Below, piece by piece: positions 40,688 through 48,918 of a stretch of DNA of 64,000 nucleotides; the stretch's first letter is position 1, and each line of letters starts with the position of its first letter. The notes under the pieces are model-generated. The model was not told the DNA's origin, did not search any database, and saw nothing but the letters and a program-made list of their open reading frames with translations. Made by a program: the position numbers and the translations under genes. The DNA is from an uncultured Clostridia bacterium (lineage in GTDB: Bacteria > Bacillota > Clostridia > Christensenellales > Borkfalkiaceae): positions 1-64,000 of the forward strand of contig CANQMX010000010.1 in assembly GCA_947625095.1 (NCBI GenBank), given 5' to 3'.

Positions 40688-43600
40688 GTGGAAAACAGTT
40701 TGAACGCACTTACTCTTTTCGGCAAAGAGCTCCCCTGGAATCTGGACACGGCGCTGTTCTGGTTGTTGGTCGCCCAGGTCGCGCTCATCATGTTCTTGGT
40801 GATCGTGTTTGCTGTGCTCATTCACCGCGTGGGACGGCGGAATGACAACACCACCATCGTCATCAAGGAGCCCGGGGAAGCAGAGAAGGAAGCCATCGAA
40901 GAACCGCAAGCGGAAGCTCCCTCCATTGAATTTCCCGAAGAGCTCAGAGGCATTTGGGGGATCGAAGGGCACGACGACATTCGCGTTGTCATCGGCACAA
41001 GCACATTGTCCGTGGACGGCGTTGTGGCTACGGGTATCACCGAGACCGAGACGGAAGGCGAATATGCTTTCCTGCTTGGCGATGTCGAGCATACGTTGTT
41101 CTTGAAGCGCGCAAGAAAGCGCGAGGAGACTCCCGCCGAGAATGTCGAGGCGCCCGCCGAAGGGGCGGCGACCGAAACGCCCGAAGTCATCGAAGAGGCG
41201 GCAGTGGCGGCGGATGCCGAGAAAGCCAAAGAGGACGACGGCAATCTTCGTCTCATCAACGGCGGTGACTACTCCTATTCCAAGCTGTACAAGTGGGTCA
41301 AGGAGACCGCTCCCGAAGTCGAGCCCGAACCTCTCGTCATCACGTTCCCCGATTCGCTCAGGGGTGATTGGATCGTCGAGGGCCACGAGAGCGTGCATGT
41401 GCGCATCGAGGAGCATACGCTGTTCATCGACGGCATCGAGGCGACGGATATTGCGCTGAACGCCGACAAGCCCACGGAATATATGTGCAAAGTCAACGGG
41501 CTTGATTATGTCGTCGCTTACGACACGTCCGACGAGAGCGGATTCAGAAATATCAGCGGCGGCGAATTCAAAGCCTGCGCGCTTGTCGAACCCTTCGAGG
41601 CGGAAGCTCCGCTCGAACCCCAGTCCGAGCCCGAGGCCGAATCCGAGACGGAGACCGCTTCCGCTTCCGCGCCCGTGGAGATCCTCATCGTGAACAACGG
41701 TAACGAGCCTGAGCCTGAGCCCGAACCCGAACCCGAGCCCGAACCCGAACCCGAGCCCGAGCCTGAGCCCGAGCCTGAGCCTGAACCCGAGCCCGAACCC
41801 GAGCCCGAACCCGCGGTGGAAGAGCCCGAGCCCGTGATTATGCCCATCGTTCTTTTGAACGATGACGAGGTCGATGAGGGAGCTGTGGGCGAACCCGAGC
41901 CCGTGGAGGCCATCTATCTTCCCGACGGTACGCTGTTCGACGAGAGCCTCGCCGACGACGAGCAGTATGTTTCCCGCTACGACAGGAGCTACACGGCCAA
42001 ACTCATTCAGGCGTCCGACGACACCAAGGAATGGTACACGCTCATCAAGAACGAGCTCCTTTCCTACGAGAGGGTGAAGTCGCGTATCAGCTGGAAGAGG
42101 GAGACCTTCAAGCACCGCAAACTCGTGGCCGCCAAGCTCACGATGCGCGGCAAGACGCTCTGCCTCTACCTGCCGCTCGATCCCGAGACCTATACCGATA
42201 CCAAATACAAGGTCGAACCCGCGGGCGATGCGAGTTCCGTGCTCGACGTACCCTGCCTTTACAGAATTAAAAACGGGCGTCGCGCCCGCTATGCCCTCCA
42301 ACTCATCGCCGACAGCATGGCGATCCTCGGCGTCGGGAAGGTCGAGCACGAGCCCGAAGAATTCCCGATGCCCTATGAGTCCACGGCGCGCTTGCTTGCC
42401 CGCGGCCTCATCAAGATGAAGGACGGCACCGAAGTCCCGCCCGAACTCGTCGCAGGACTCCTTACGGAACTTAAAAATCTGACCGATGCCAAGCCCGCCG
42501 AAGAGCCCGTAAAGCCCGCCGCGCCCGCCGAAGCGGCCGAACCCGTTGTGGCGGAGAGCGCCGAGGAGACGGAGGACGAAGAGGAGAACGAGGAAGAGCT
42601 CGCGGAAGATGCCGCCGATGCCGAAGAGGGCGAAGTGCAGGAGGGCGAAGTGGCCGTTGCGGCCGTTCCCGTTCCCGCTCCCGAAGAGGCGGAGAGAGCC
42701 GCGCGGCTCAACCGCAGTTACAGGGCGAAGCTCATACAGGCCGACGACGAGACCAAGCGCCTTTATAGCCTCGTCAAGAACGAACTCCTCTCCTACGAGA
42801 AAGTGAATGCAAGGACGAGTTGGAAGCGCGAGACCTTCAAACAGCACAAGAACGTCGTCGCGAAGCTCACCGTCCGCGGCAGAACGCTCTGCCTCTACTT
42901 GCCGCTCGATCCCGCCGATTACGCCGAGACCAAGTATAAGGTGGAAGAGGCGAAAGGCGAATCCTTCAAGGATGTCCCCTGCATGTACCGCGTGAAGAAC
43001 TCCCGCCGTGCGAACTACGCATGCGACCTCATCGCCGTAGTCATGGAGCGGCTGGGCTACACCAAACTCAACCGCAGGAACGTCGATTATACGATGCCTT
43101 ACCAGTCCACGGCGGCCCTGTTCTACGGCGGCCTCATCCGTGCCAAGAACGGCCAGACTGTTGTGTTCTCCGAAGAGGAGATCGCGGCGGCGCGCGCAGA
43201 AGTTGAGGAGCGCGTCATCGCCGACGGCGATTTGGAAGCGCAGGCGAAGGCGGAAGCGGAAGCCAAGGCCCAAGCCGAGGCCGAAGAGAAGGCAAGGTTA
43301 GAAGCCGAAGCCAAGGCACAGGCCGAGGCCGAAGAAAAGGCAAGGTTAGAAGCGGAAGCCAAGGCCCAAGCCGAGGCCGAAGAGCAAGCAAGGTTAGAAG
43401 CGGAAGCCAAGGCCCAAGCCGAGGCCGAAGAAAAGGCAAGGGCAGAAGCCGAAGCCAAGGCCCAAGCCGAGGCCGAAGAGAAGGCAAGAGCAGAAGCCGA
43501 AGCCAAGGCCCAAGCCGAGGCCGAAGAGCAAGCAAGGGCAGAAGCCGAAGCCAAGGCACAGGCCGAGGCCGAAGAGCAGGCGAGGGCAGAAGCGGAAGCT

Positions 43601-44299
43601 AAGGCACAGGCCGAGGCCGAAGAGCAAGCAAGAGCGGAAGCCGAAGCCAAGGCCCAAGCCGAGGCCGAAGAGCAGGCAAGGGCAGAAGCCGAAGCCAAGG
43701 CACAAGCCGAGGCCGAAGAGCAAGCAAGGTTAGAAGCGGAAGCCAAGGCGCAAGCCGAGGCCGAAGAAAAGGCACGGGCAGAAGCGGAAGCCAAGGCCCA
43801 AGCCGATGCCGAAGAAAAGGCAAGGTTAGAAGCGGAAGCCAAGGCCCAAGCCGAGGCCGAAGAGCAGGCAAGGGCAGAAGCGGAAGCCAAGGCCCAAGCC
43901 GAGGCCGAAGAGAAGGCAAGAGCAGAAGCGGAAGCCAAGGCACAGGCCGAGGCCGAAGAGCAGGTTCAAGCCGAAACGGTGCAGCCCGAGGAGGAGCCCG
44001 AGATCGAGGAGCTCTCCAAGAAGGAGATCAATGACGTCGAGCGCTATAAGGAAGTCGAAAGAGACGAGAACGGTATCGATGTGGTGGGCGTCATGTTCCG
44101 CCGTCGCGGCAGAAAGGTGTATTGGTTCGACCCTGACGGCAAGCAGTGGCAGAAAGGGGAGATCGCCCTCTACAAGTCGCCCGAAAATCCTCCGCAGGAG
44201 GTCATCGTAGTCGACAACACGAAGCTCTCGCCCGATAAGCTGCATCTGCCGTTGAAGCCGCTCTGCAAGGCATCGCGTGCTCCCAAGTCCAAGAAATAA
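40688..44299 (+). CDS. Membrane-tethered partner protein with duplicated unknown domains, Glu-Pro linker and Ala/Glu helix repeat
   Basis: A 1,203-aa protein. Residues 22-45 ([20 protein letters not shown]) form a membrane helix followed by HRVGRR, so by the positive-inside rule the rest lies in the cytoplasm. In order: a small beta domain twice (about 78-145 and 216-300; [19 protein letters not shown] and [19 protein letters not shown]), an (EP)18 linker (340-375), a ~150-residue basic domain twice (about 428-578 and 676-821; [15 protein letters not shown] and [15 protein letters not shown], both with LYLPLDP and MPYxST), 15 tandem 16-residue repeats (856-1095), and a C-terminal domain with [19 protein letters not shown]. 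It starts with GTG, with AGGTAGG eight bases upstream, 65 bp after the giant gene and without a terminator between. It is likely the cytoplasmic partner of the giant protein. I do not recognise any of the domains by name. Confidence 0.9.
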   Translation: MENSLNALTLFGKELPWNLDTALFWLLVAQVALIMFLVIVFAVLIHRVGRRNDNTTIVIKEPGEAEKEAIEEPQAEAPSIEFPEELRGIWGIEGHDDIRVVIGTSTLSVDGVVATGITETETEGEYAFLLGDVEHTLFLKRARKREETPAENVEAPAEGAATETPEVIEEAAVAADAEKAKEDDGNLRLINGGDYSYSKLYKWVKETAPEVEPEPLVITFPDSLRGDWIVEGHESVHVRIEEHTLFIDGIEATDIALNADKPTEYMCKVNGLDYVVAYDTSDESGFRNISGGEFKACALVEPFEAEAPLEPQSEPEAESETETASASAPVEILIVNNGNEPEPEPEPEPEPEPEPEPEPEPEPEPEPEPEPEPEPAVEEPEPVIMPIVLLNDDEVDEGAVGEPEPVEAIYLPDGTLFDESLADDEQYVSRYDRSYTAKLIQASDDTKEWYTLIKNELLSYERVKSRISWKRETFKHRKLVAAKLTMRGKTLCLYLPLDPETYTDTKYKVEPAGDASSVLDVPCLYRIKNGRRARYALQLIADSMAILGVGKVEHEPEEFPMPYESTARLLARGLIKMKDGTEVPPELVAGLLTELKNLTDAKPAEEPVKPAAPAEAAEPVVAESAEETEDEEENEEELAEDAADAEEGEVQEGEVAVAAVPVPAPEEAERAARLNRSYRAKLIQADDETKRLYSLVKNELLSYEKVNARTSWKRETFKQHKNVVAKLTVRGRTLCLYLPLDPADYAETKYKVEEAKGESFKDVPCMYRVKNSRRANYACDLIAVVMERLGYTKLNRRNVDYTMPYQSTAALFYGGLIRAKNGQTVVFSEEEIAAARAEVEERVIADGDLEAQAKAEAEAKAQAEAEEKARLEAEAKAQAEAEEKARLEAEAKAQAEAEEQARLEAEAKAQAEAEEKARAEAEAKAQAEAEEKARAEAEAKAQAEAEEQARAEAEAKAQAEAEEQARAEAEAKAQAEAEEQARAEAEAKAQAEAEEQARAEAEAKAQAEAEEQARLEAEAKAQAEAEEKARAEAEAKAQADAEEKARLEAEAKAQAEAEEQARAEAEAKAQAEAEEKARAEAEAKAQAEAEEQVQAETVQPEEEPEIEELSKKEINDVERYKEVERDENGIDVVGVMFRRRGRKVYWFDPDGKQWQKGEIALYKSPENPPQEVIVVDNTKLSPDKLHLPLKPLCKASRAPKSKK
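41705..41812 (+). repeat. Hexanucleotide Glu-Pro repeat, 18 units
   Basis: Eighteen in-frame Glu-Pro dipeptides, written with mixed GAG/GAA and CCT/CCC codons. Glu-Pro runs form stiff, extended, protease-resistant spacers, as in TonB. The six-base period means copy-number change would keep the frame. Confidence 0.9.
43253..43972 (+). repeat. 48-bp tandem repeat, 15 units, coding for an Ala/Glu/Lys/Gln helix
   Basis: Fifteen units of 48 bp encode [16 protein letters not shown] or close variants; the last four residues vary between KARL, QARL, KARA and QARA, and unit 12 has QADA. The DNA units are nearly identical, so the array is young or homogenised and likely varies in copy number between strains. 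The peptide should be one long helix resembling the middle domain of TolA. Confidence 0.95.
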
Positions 44300-44310
44300 A
44301 ACAATCATCA

Positions 44311-44342
44311 AAGAAGGGCCATACACATGGCCCTTCTTTTTT
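44311..44342 (+). terminator. Terminator of the giant-protein operon
   Basis: AAGAAGGGCCAT (44311-44322) pairs with ATGGCCCTTCTT (44327-44338) around ACAC and runs into TTTT. It starts 12 bases after the stop codon of the 1,203-aa gene. Confidence 0.9.
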
Positions 44343-44552
44343 ACTGTAAAATTTCTCGTCGAAATGAGAAGATAGGGGAAGCGATAAAAAGCGCATTTGA
44401 GCAAATCGAGCCCACCCATGTCCGCGATAGGGGGCTCAAATTATAATATTTATAAGATTGGCGAAGGGGATATTTTGGAGCGGAGGTCTTTCATGGAGCA
44501 TACCCCGCAAGAAAAACTTTGGGGAGAATTTTGAAAAAAGACTTAAAAACGC
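44343..44552. other. Intergenic stretch upstream of tRNA-Gln
   Basis: About 210 bp with no gene. An A/T-rich patch with TATAAT at about 44439 could be a distal promoter, but no matching -35 is visible. A minus-strand open frame over the tRNA is an artefact. Confidence 0.4.
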
Positions 44553-44581
44553 TTGATAATTCGGGCGAGGTTTGATAAAAT
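44553..44581 (+). promoter_or_regulatory. Promoter of tRNA-Gln
   Basis: TTGATA (44553-44558), a 17-base spacer and TAAAAT (44576-44581). The tRNA begins 13 bases downstream. Confidence 0.7.
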
Positions 44582-44593
44582 GATAATCGTTAT

Positions 44594-44668
44594 TGGGGTG
44601 TCGCCAAGCGGTAAGGCAACGGACTCTGACTCCGTCATTCGTTGGTTCGAATCCAGCCGCCCCAGCCA
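44594..44668 (+). tRNA. tRNA-Gln (anticodon CUG)
   Basis: A 75-nt tRNA with all arms: acceptor TGGGGTG with CGCCCCA (one T-G pair), D arm GCCAAGCGGTAAGGC, anticodon stem ACGGA/TCCGT with loop CTCTGAC and anticodon CTG at 44626-44628, T arm GTTGG/CCAGC with TTCGAAT, and an encoded CCA tail. It closely matches bacterial tRNA-Gln(CUG). Its 3' end is the likely attachment site of the ICE to the right. Confidence 0.97.
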
Positions 44669-44673
44669 TTTTT

Positions 44674-44713
44674 GAGAGTTTATTGCAGATTTTGTAATAA
44701 ACTCTCATTTTTT
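44674..44713 (+). terminator. Terminator of tRNA-Gln
   Basis: GAGAGTTTATT (44674-44684) and AATAAACTCTC (44696-44706) form an 11-bp stem, followed by A and six T. It starts five bases after the CCA end. If the ICE crossover lies in the tRNA, this terminator is supplied by the ICE. Confidence 0.8.
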
Positions 44714-44761
44714 ATGGCTTTTTCGTGTTTCAATCTTTCTTTTAACCTCGGAAAAACCGCG

Positions 44762-44793
44762 ATTGGGGGATAAGATTGGGGGACATTGGGGGA
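44762..44793. repeat. Three direct ATTGGGGGA repeats at the ICE end (integrase arm-site candidates)
   Basis: Exact copies of ATTGGGGGA are at 44762-44770, 44775-44783 and 44785-44793, between the tRNA and the integrase gene. Short direct repeats at this place are typically bound by the N-terminal arm-binding domain of tyrosine integrases such as those of Tn916. Confidence 0.6.
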
Positions 44794-44850
44794 TAGAACC
44801 CTTACTTTTGGCAAGATTTTTTGATTTTTCTGCCTGTTTCGGCAGTCCCA

Positions 44851-46122
44851 TCAGATCTCGTAATTTACCTTTTCCGCTTCCGAGAGAAGATATGCTTCCG
44901 AATAGTCGGTATATCCCCTATCCACGCGCGAGGTCACAACGCCTGCTTCCTGTTCGTGTCCGTCCCAAAGCATTACCACTTCGGGATTTACACCGCACTC
45001 TTTACACCTTGTGATGTAGGTATAACGGAGTTCATGCGGGTGGTGATTGGGGAACAGCCGTTTCACTTGGGATGCGATCGCTCGCGGATTGGTGTCCCTT
45101 GCCTTGTCAAAGTCCACGAGAGGAAGTACCCTCTTGAAGGCAGGAGTAAACGGGATCTTCCGTTCTACGACATTCTTGCCCATGCGCTCTTTGCTTGTAT
45201 CGCAGACAAGGTATTTCCCGTCAACAATCCGCAAACTTGCAAGTTCGGATTGCCGAAGCCCAAAGTAGAGAAGAACGAGAAGTGCGGAACTTGTTGCGCT
45301 GTCCGTTTTCGAGCGGCAATACTCTACAAGTTTCTTTTCCTCTTCCTTTGTGAACGCAGACCCTTTCTTGCTCTCGAAGTGCGGCAGAACGATCTTCCTC
45401 ATCGGCGACGGGATCTGGAAATCTTCCGTTGCCATATCAAAGATACAGTTAAGCTGTAATTTCAACTTCTCTGCCGTCCTTCCCTTGCCCTCATTGACAA
45501 ACCCGAACAGAAAGTCCTGTATCATAGCACGATCAATATCGGCAAGAAACATATCTCCGAAAATCGGTTTCAAGTTGACATTGAAAGAACGAACATACTC
45601 CTTGAATGTGGAAGGTTTCGTCGTCTGCTCTTTGATTTTGAGCCATTCTTCCCCGTACTCCGAGAAAGTCACCGTCTGTGCGGTGCGCCGCCTTTGCCTC
45701 GGCTGTTTGGTCGGTATTCCCTTTGCGTGATCATGGAGCTTCTGAATGAATTTTTGCTTCATCACCTCAAAGCTGACGGAGCAGACCTCGATATTGAATC
45801 CGTTTCTACGGTATCGGGCTTCATAAACTCCTTTGTGGATGCGATAAGTTACGATTTCACTGTTGTAGGCGAAAATGTGTCTGTATTTCTGCGGCATTTT
45901 TTGTATCTCCTTTTCCGTAAATTTGATTTTGCCGCAAAGTTTCACATTGCCTTCCCGTTGTTCAAGTTCTCTCACGCTTTCGCGTGATGTGTGTTGCCCT
46001 TGCGGGGCAACGGGCTGTTCTGCAAGCATTCTTCGGTATGCTTCTGTCTGCAAGGACATAAACCTTGCGAATAGCTCGTCCATGCTTGCCGAGTTTACCG
46101 ATAATGTCTCCTTATTTTTCAA
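44851..46122 (-). CDS. int: Tyrosine integrase of the ICE
   Basis: Up to 423 aa; drives integration and excision at tRNA-Gln. The N-terminal ~150 residues hold an arm-type DNA-binding region (KYRHIFAYN, YEARYRRNGFNIE), then a SAM-like core-binding domain beginning TFSEYGEEWLKIK, then the catalytic domain: Arg in GLRQSELASLR (about 290-300), HELRYTY (His363, Arg366), GHEQ (His389) and the nucleophile tyrosine in RGYTDY (Tyr404 or Tyr407). The N-terminus is uncertain. The longest frame starts with TTG at 46122, only two bases after AAGGAG; an ATG at 46083 has no good ribosome-binding site. The gene points towards the tRNA, as in other tRNA-targeting ICEs. Confidence 0.93.
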   Translation of the reverse strand: MKNKETLSVNSASMDELFARFMSLQTEAYRRMLAEQPVAPQGQHTSRESVRELEQREGNVKLCGKIKFTEKEIQKMPQKYRHIFAYNSEIVTYRIHKGVYEARYRRNGFNIEVCSVSFEVMKQKFIQKLHDHAKGIPTKQPRQRRRTAQTVTFSEYGEEWLKIKEQTTKPSTFKEYVRSFNVNLKPIFGDMFLADIDRAMIQDFLFGFVNEGKGRTAEKLKLQLNCIFDMATEDFQIPSPMRKIVLPHFESKKGSAFTKEEEKKLVEYCRSKTDSATSSALLVLLYFGLRQSELASLRIVDGKYLVCDTSKERMGKNVVERKIPFTPAFKRVLPLVDFDKARDTNPRAIASQVKRLFPNHHPHELRYTYITRCKECGVNPEVVMLWDGHEQEAGVVTSRVDRGYTDYSEAYLLSEAEKVNYEI

Positions 46123-46238
46123 GTCTCCTTATCAATGTTCGTGTGCGGCATTGCAAGGCAAACTGCCGCTTCGTGGTATCTCTCCTTATTCTCTCCGTAA
46201 TTCTGCCAAAGCATTACGTCCTACTTTGGGATCCATAC

Positions 46239-46469
46239 CTATGTTCCGTTATAGCTACCTTTAATCTGCTCCTGTAAAGCACGATAGCCCTGCCGGATGA
46301 GTTCTACTTTGGTAATGCCGTATTTCTTCAAAAACGCATTTACTTCTTCAAGTTCGCTTCGCGGCAAATAAGTTCCGAACGTACCATTCGCCGCTTTGCG
46401 TTTGTCTTTGTTTTTTTCTTCGTATCTGCGCTTTATAATGCGGCTCGGTGTATCTTCTTTCTTTTCCAT
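46239..46469 (-). CDS. Small basic protein, possible DNA-binding regulator or excisionase
   Basis: A 76-aa protein with a basic N-terminus (SRIIKRRYEEKNKDKRK) and a C-terminal part (YLPRSELEEVNAFLKKYGITKVELIRQG) shaped like a strand-helix-helix unit, as in ribbon-helix-helix proteins. It begins at the ATG at 46469, with GAGGTG four bases upstream. It lies between tnpV and the integrase in one short operon, a position often held by excisionases or regulators in ICEs. The function is inferred from size, charge and position only. Confidence 0.6.
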   Translation of the reverse strand: MEKKEDTPSRIIKRRYEEKNKDKRKAANGTFGTYLPRSELEEVNAFLKKYGITKVELIRQGYRALQEQIKGSYNGT

Positions 46470-46477
46470 GTAACACC

Positions 46478-46840
46478 TCAATCCACACAGACAACTTCGG
46501 ACAAAATCTCGTCCTCGATAGCCTTGTTCATCGCGGTCAAACGCCGCAAATCTTCCATGAAATCGCCCGTGCGCTTGTACTGTTCGCTCTTGGAGAGCTT
46601 CTCGCGCAACACTTCGTCCATTTCCTCTGCCTGTCGGTCAATTCCATGCAGATATTCGGGCAAGTTCACGATCCCCCACATCTTTGCGGGATTGTGTTCT
46701 TCAAGGTAGCGAAGCGCAAGCGTTCCGTACTTCCCGTAAACGTGGTGGACGGGCTTTACAAGTTCTTGATACCGTTTGATTTCTTCCACGGTCATGCCTT
46801 CATTCCCTTCGGCTTTTGCCAAAATCTCAGCATCGTTCAT
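46478..46840 (-). CDS. tnpV: TnpV-family protein
   Basis: A 120-aa protein resembling TnpV of Tn4451-type elements: HHVYGKYGTLALRYLEEH followed by a helical region with IDRQAEEMDEVLREKLSKSE. TnpV proteins are common in Firmicutes mobile elements; their role is not settled. AGGAGG lies six bases before the ATG, and a good sigma-70-type promoter is just upstream. It ends eight bases before the start of the small basic protein, so tnpV, that gene and the integrase probably form one transcript. Confidence 0.75.
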   Translation of the reverse strand: MNDAEILAKAEGNEGMTVEEIKRYQELVKPVHHVYGKYGTLALRYLEEHNPAKMWGIVNLPEYLHGIDRQAEEMDEVLREKLSKSEQYKRTGDFMEDLRRLTAMNKAIEDEILSEVVCVD

Positions 46841-46874
46841 AGTTTACCTCCTGTTTTGCGTTTGTCGTAAGCAT

Positions 46875-46903
46875 ACGATACACTATATTTCCCTGTTTGT
46901 CAA
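46875..46903 (-). promoter_or_regulatory. Promoter of the tnpV-integrase transcript
   Basis: On the minus strand a perfect TTGACA (46898-46903), a 17-base spacer and TATCGT (46875-46880). It is the clearest promoter in the ICE part of the window and lies between the conjugation genes and the integration genes, so the two modules can be controlled apart. Confidence 0.8.
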
Positions 46904-46941
46904 GGGTTTTTCTGAAAATTTCTGCTCCGCGCGAAAATTTT

Positions 46942-48918
46942 TTATGTTACGAGCGTCGCTATCCCTCTGACGAGGAACGGACAGGCAACGAGAATAGCGA
47001 AGATAACGACGATACCGATAATGTAGTTCACAAGCATCTTCTTTGCTTTTTCCTTATCCTCATTCTTGCGGGCTATGATGATTGCAACGCCGATCGCAAT
47101 ACTCCATACTCCGGCTGTGGCGATGAATACCCAAACCATATAAGGTCGGTACTGCTCAAAGAGGTATTCCACATAGTTAGCCACTTCCTCGTATTGGTCG
47201 CCAAGTTCTTGCGTATATTGATCCCCGCAGACGGAACAGGTATATGTTCTTTTTGTGATCCCATTCGCAGACTGTACATCTGTAATTTCATAGCTGTGTC
47301 CAAGCGCTTTTATGGTTACTTCGTAAGAATATCCGCAGGTGTCGCATACACTTTTTCGTAGCCCCTCCCCCGTACAAGTCGCGGTTCGAATAATCGTACT
47401 CGTATAATCGTGTCCCGCGGGCAAGCTCCCGTCCGATTCGGATATCTCGTAGTCGCAAACCTGACACTTTTTCACCGTTTTGCCGCCCTCTGTACAAGTC
47501 GGAGGCACTTCGGTAGAATTAAAGTTGTGTCCGAGCGGTTGAGAAACATTGTCCCTGTAATTATCCCCGCATCGGCTGCACTCATGTAGCGTGTAGCTCC
47601 CCTCGGTGCAGGTCGCAGGAAATGTCCTCTCCACATAGTTATGCCCCGTCGCTTGTGTGATTCCGCTCCTGTATTCATGGCTACACCTACTGCAAGTATA
47701 GAGCGTATAGCCATTCGCCGTGCAAGTTGCCGATACGACCGAAGCCGTATAGTTATGACCGAGCGCCCGCGCCACGGTATCTTGATAGCTATATCCGCAT
47801 TTTGAACAGGTATAGACGGTATAGCCGTCCTCGGTGCAAGTCGCCGCAGTCGTTTTCGTCGTGAAACTATGTCCCGATCCGTTCTCGTTCGTGGTTTCCG
47901 TATAGCTGTACTGACAGCGCGAACAGGTATAGACGAACTTCTCCCCCGTGCAGGTGACAGACGTTTCAACCGTATAACTGTGTCCATAAGCCGTTATTCG
48001 GTTGTCCACATAGGTCGTCTTACAGCGAGAACAGACGTGGGTAGTATATCCATCTTTCGTGCAAGTAGGCGGCGTGGTCGTGCTGTCATAGCTGTGACCG
48101 AGTGCCTCCGATTGATTGCTCGTGTAGGTATGACCGCATCTCGTACACTTATTTGTCGTATAGCCGCCCGACGTGCAAGTAGGCGGCGTGGTCGTTGCGC
48201 TGTAACTATGTCCGAGTGCGGACGTTCTATTGTCCGTATAGGAATCACCGCACGAGCATCTATGAGTTGTATAACCTTCTGTCGTGCAGGTCGGCTTCGT
48301 TACGGTCGAAGTGTAGCTATGAACATGGTAGTCGATCTTAAAGGAGAACGTGCAAATGATTTGAACGATGCGTTGCACCGTTCGGATAGGACTTTCCTGT
48401 TCCCAATCGGTTTCACCCTTAAATTCGACGTAGTACATTCCGTCGCTCAACGTTGCTTCTATCTTTTGGTGTTGACCCACATGGGAAATTGTGTTTTTGG
48501 CGACGACATTTCCCGAAGCATCTTTGATTGTGAAGAAGTTGCCATCATATTCGGAAATTGCAACGATTGTAACCTCCCTCGATTTGATTGTCCCACCCTG
48601 CGCGAGTGTCCCTGTCGTGTCATCATAGTAACTTCCGTAGATTTCAAACTCCACCTCGCATTTATTCCCATACTTGTAAGGGTGCGCATCAGATTTTAGC
48701 ACATTCGTTTTTTCTGTTACAAGTCTGGGGGTCGGCTTGGATGTCCCCACGAGCGTTCCGCTGTAATACTTGTAATCGAAGTAGATATTATATTTCGGCG
48801 TCCCCGCCGCCGAAGCGGTTTTTACACCGCCCGTCGGCACAAACAGAAGCAACAGAGCAAGTCCGCATAATAGTGCCGCAAACAGCCCTATAAAAATGCC
48901 CTTTCGTTTAATCCCCAT
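46942..48918 (-). CDS. VirB2-like pilin fused to an extracellular Cys-repeat domain
   Basis: A 658-aa protein. Residues 1-37 are a signal peptide (GLFAALLCGLALLLLFVPTGG). About 38-215 form a beta-rich domain. Ten Cys repeats of ~43 residues follow (about 216-560), with the pattern GHSYxxTxTPPTCTxxGYTT-x2-CxxCGxxY. The last ~85 residues carry two membrane helices around a basic loop (ARKNEDKEKAKKM, then NYIIGIVVIF) and clearly resemble the 98-aa VirB2-like pilin encoded at 52829-53125. So this is a pilin with a large ectodomain on its N-terminal, outside-facing end. AAAGGAGG six bases before the ATG at 48918 sets the start, which overlaps the virB4 stop by 11 bp. It could be a minor or tip pilin, or an adhesin using the pilin fold as a membrane anchor. 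Confidence 0.85.
   Translation of the reverse strand: MGIKRKGIFIGLFAALLCGLALLLLFVPTGGVKTASAAGTPKYNIYFDYKYYSGTLVGTSKPTPRLVTEKTNVLKSDAHPYKYGNKCEVEFEIYGSYYDDTTGTLAQGGTIKSREVTIVAISEYDGNFFTIKDASGNVVAKNTISHVGQHQKIEATLSDGMYYVEFKGETDWEQESPIRTVQRIVQIICTFSFKIDYHVHSYTSTVTKPTCTTEGYTTHRCSCGDSYTDNRTSALGHSYSATTTPPTCTSGGYTTNKCTRCGHTYTSNQSEALGHSYDSTTTPPTCTKDGYTTHVCSRCKTTYVDNRITAYGHSYTVETSVTCTGEKFVYTCSRCQYSYTETTNENGSGHSFTTKTTAATCTEDGYTVYTCSKCGYSYQDTVARALGHNYTASVVSATCTANGYTLYTCSRCSHEYRSGITQATGHNYVERTFPATCTEGSYTLHECSRCGDNYRDNVSQPLGHNFNSTEVPPTCTEGGKTVKKCQVCDYEISESDGSLPAGHDYTSTIIRTATCTGEGLRKSVCDTCGYSYEVTIKALGHSYEITDVQSANGITKRTYTCSVCGDQYTQELGDQYEEVANYVEYLFEQYRPYMVWVFIATAGVWSIAIGVAIIIARKNEDKEKAKKMLVNYIIGIVVIFAILVACPFLVRGIATLVT

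Noticed and set aside
43123-43938. Minus-strand Ser/Ala-rich frames in the 48-bp repeat
   Set aside because: Antisense readings of the repeat; the plus frame continues in a single large protein with a proper start.
44436-44708. Minus-strand open frame across tRNA-Gln (contains [15 protein letters not shown])
   Set aside because: This is a well-known false ORF made by the antisense strand of a tRNA gene.
44762-44793. CRISPR-like array of ATTGGGGGA units
   Set aside because: The repeats are only 9 bp with 4- and 1-base gaps, so there are no spacers; integrase arm sites fit better.
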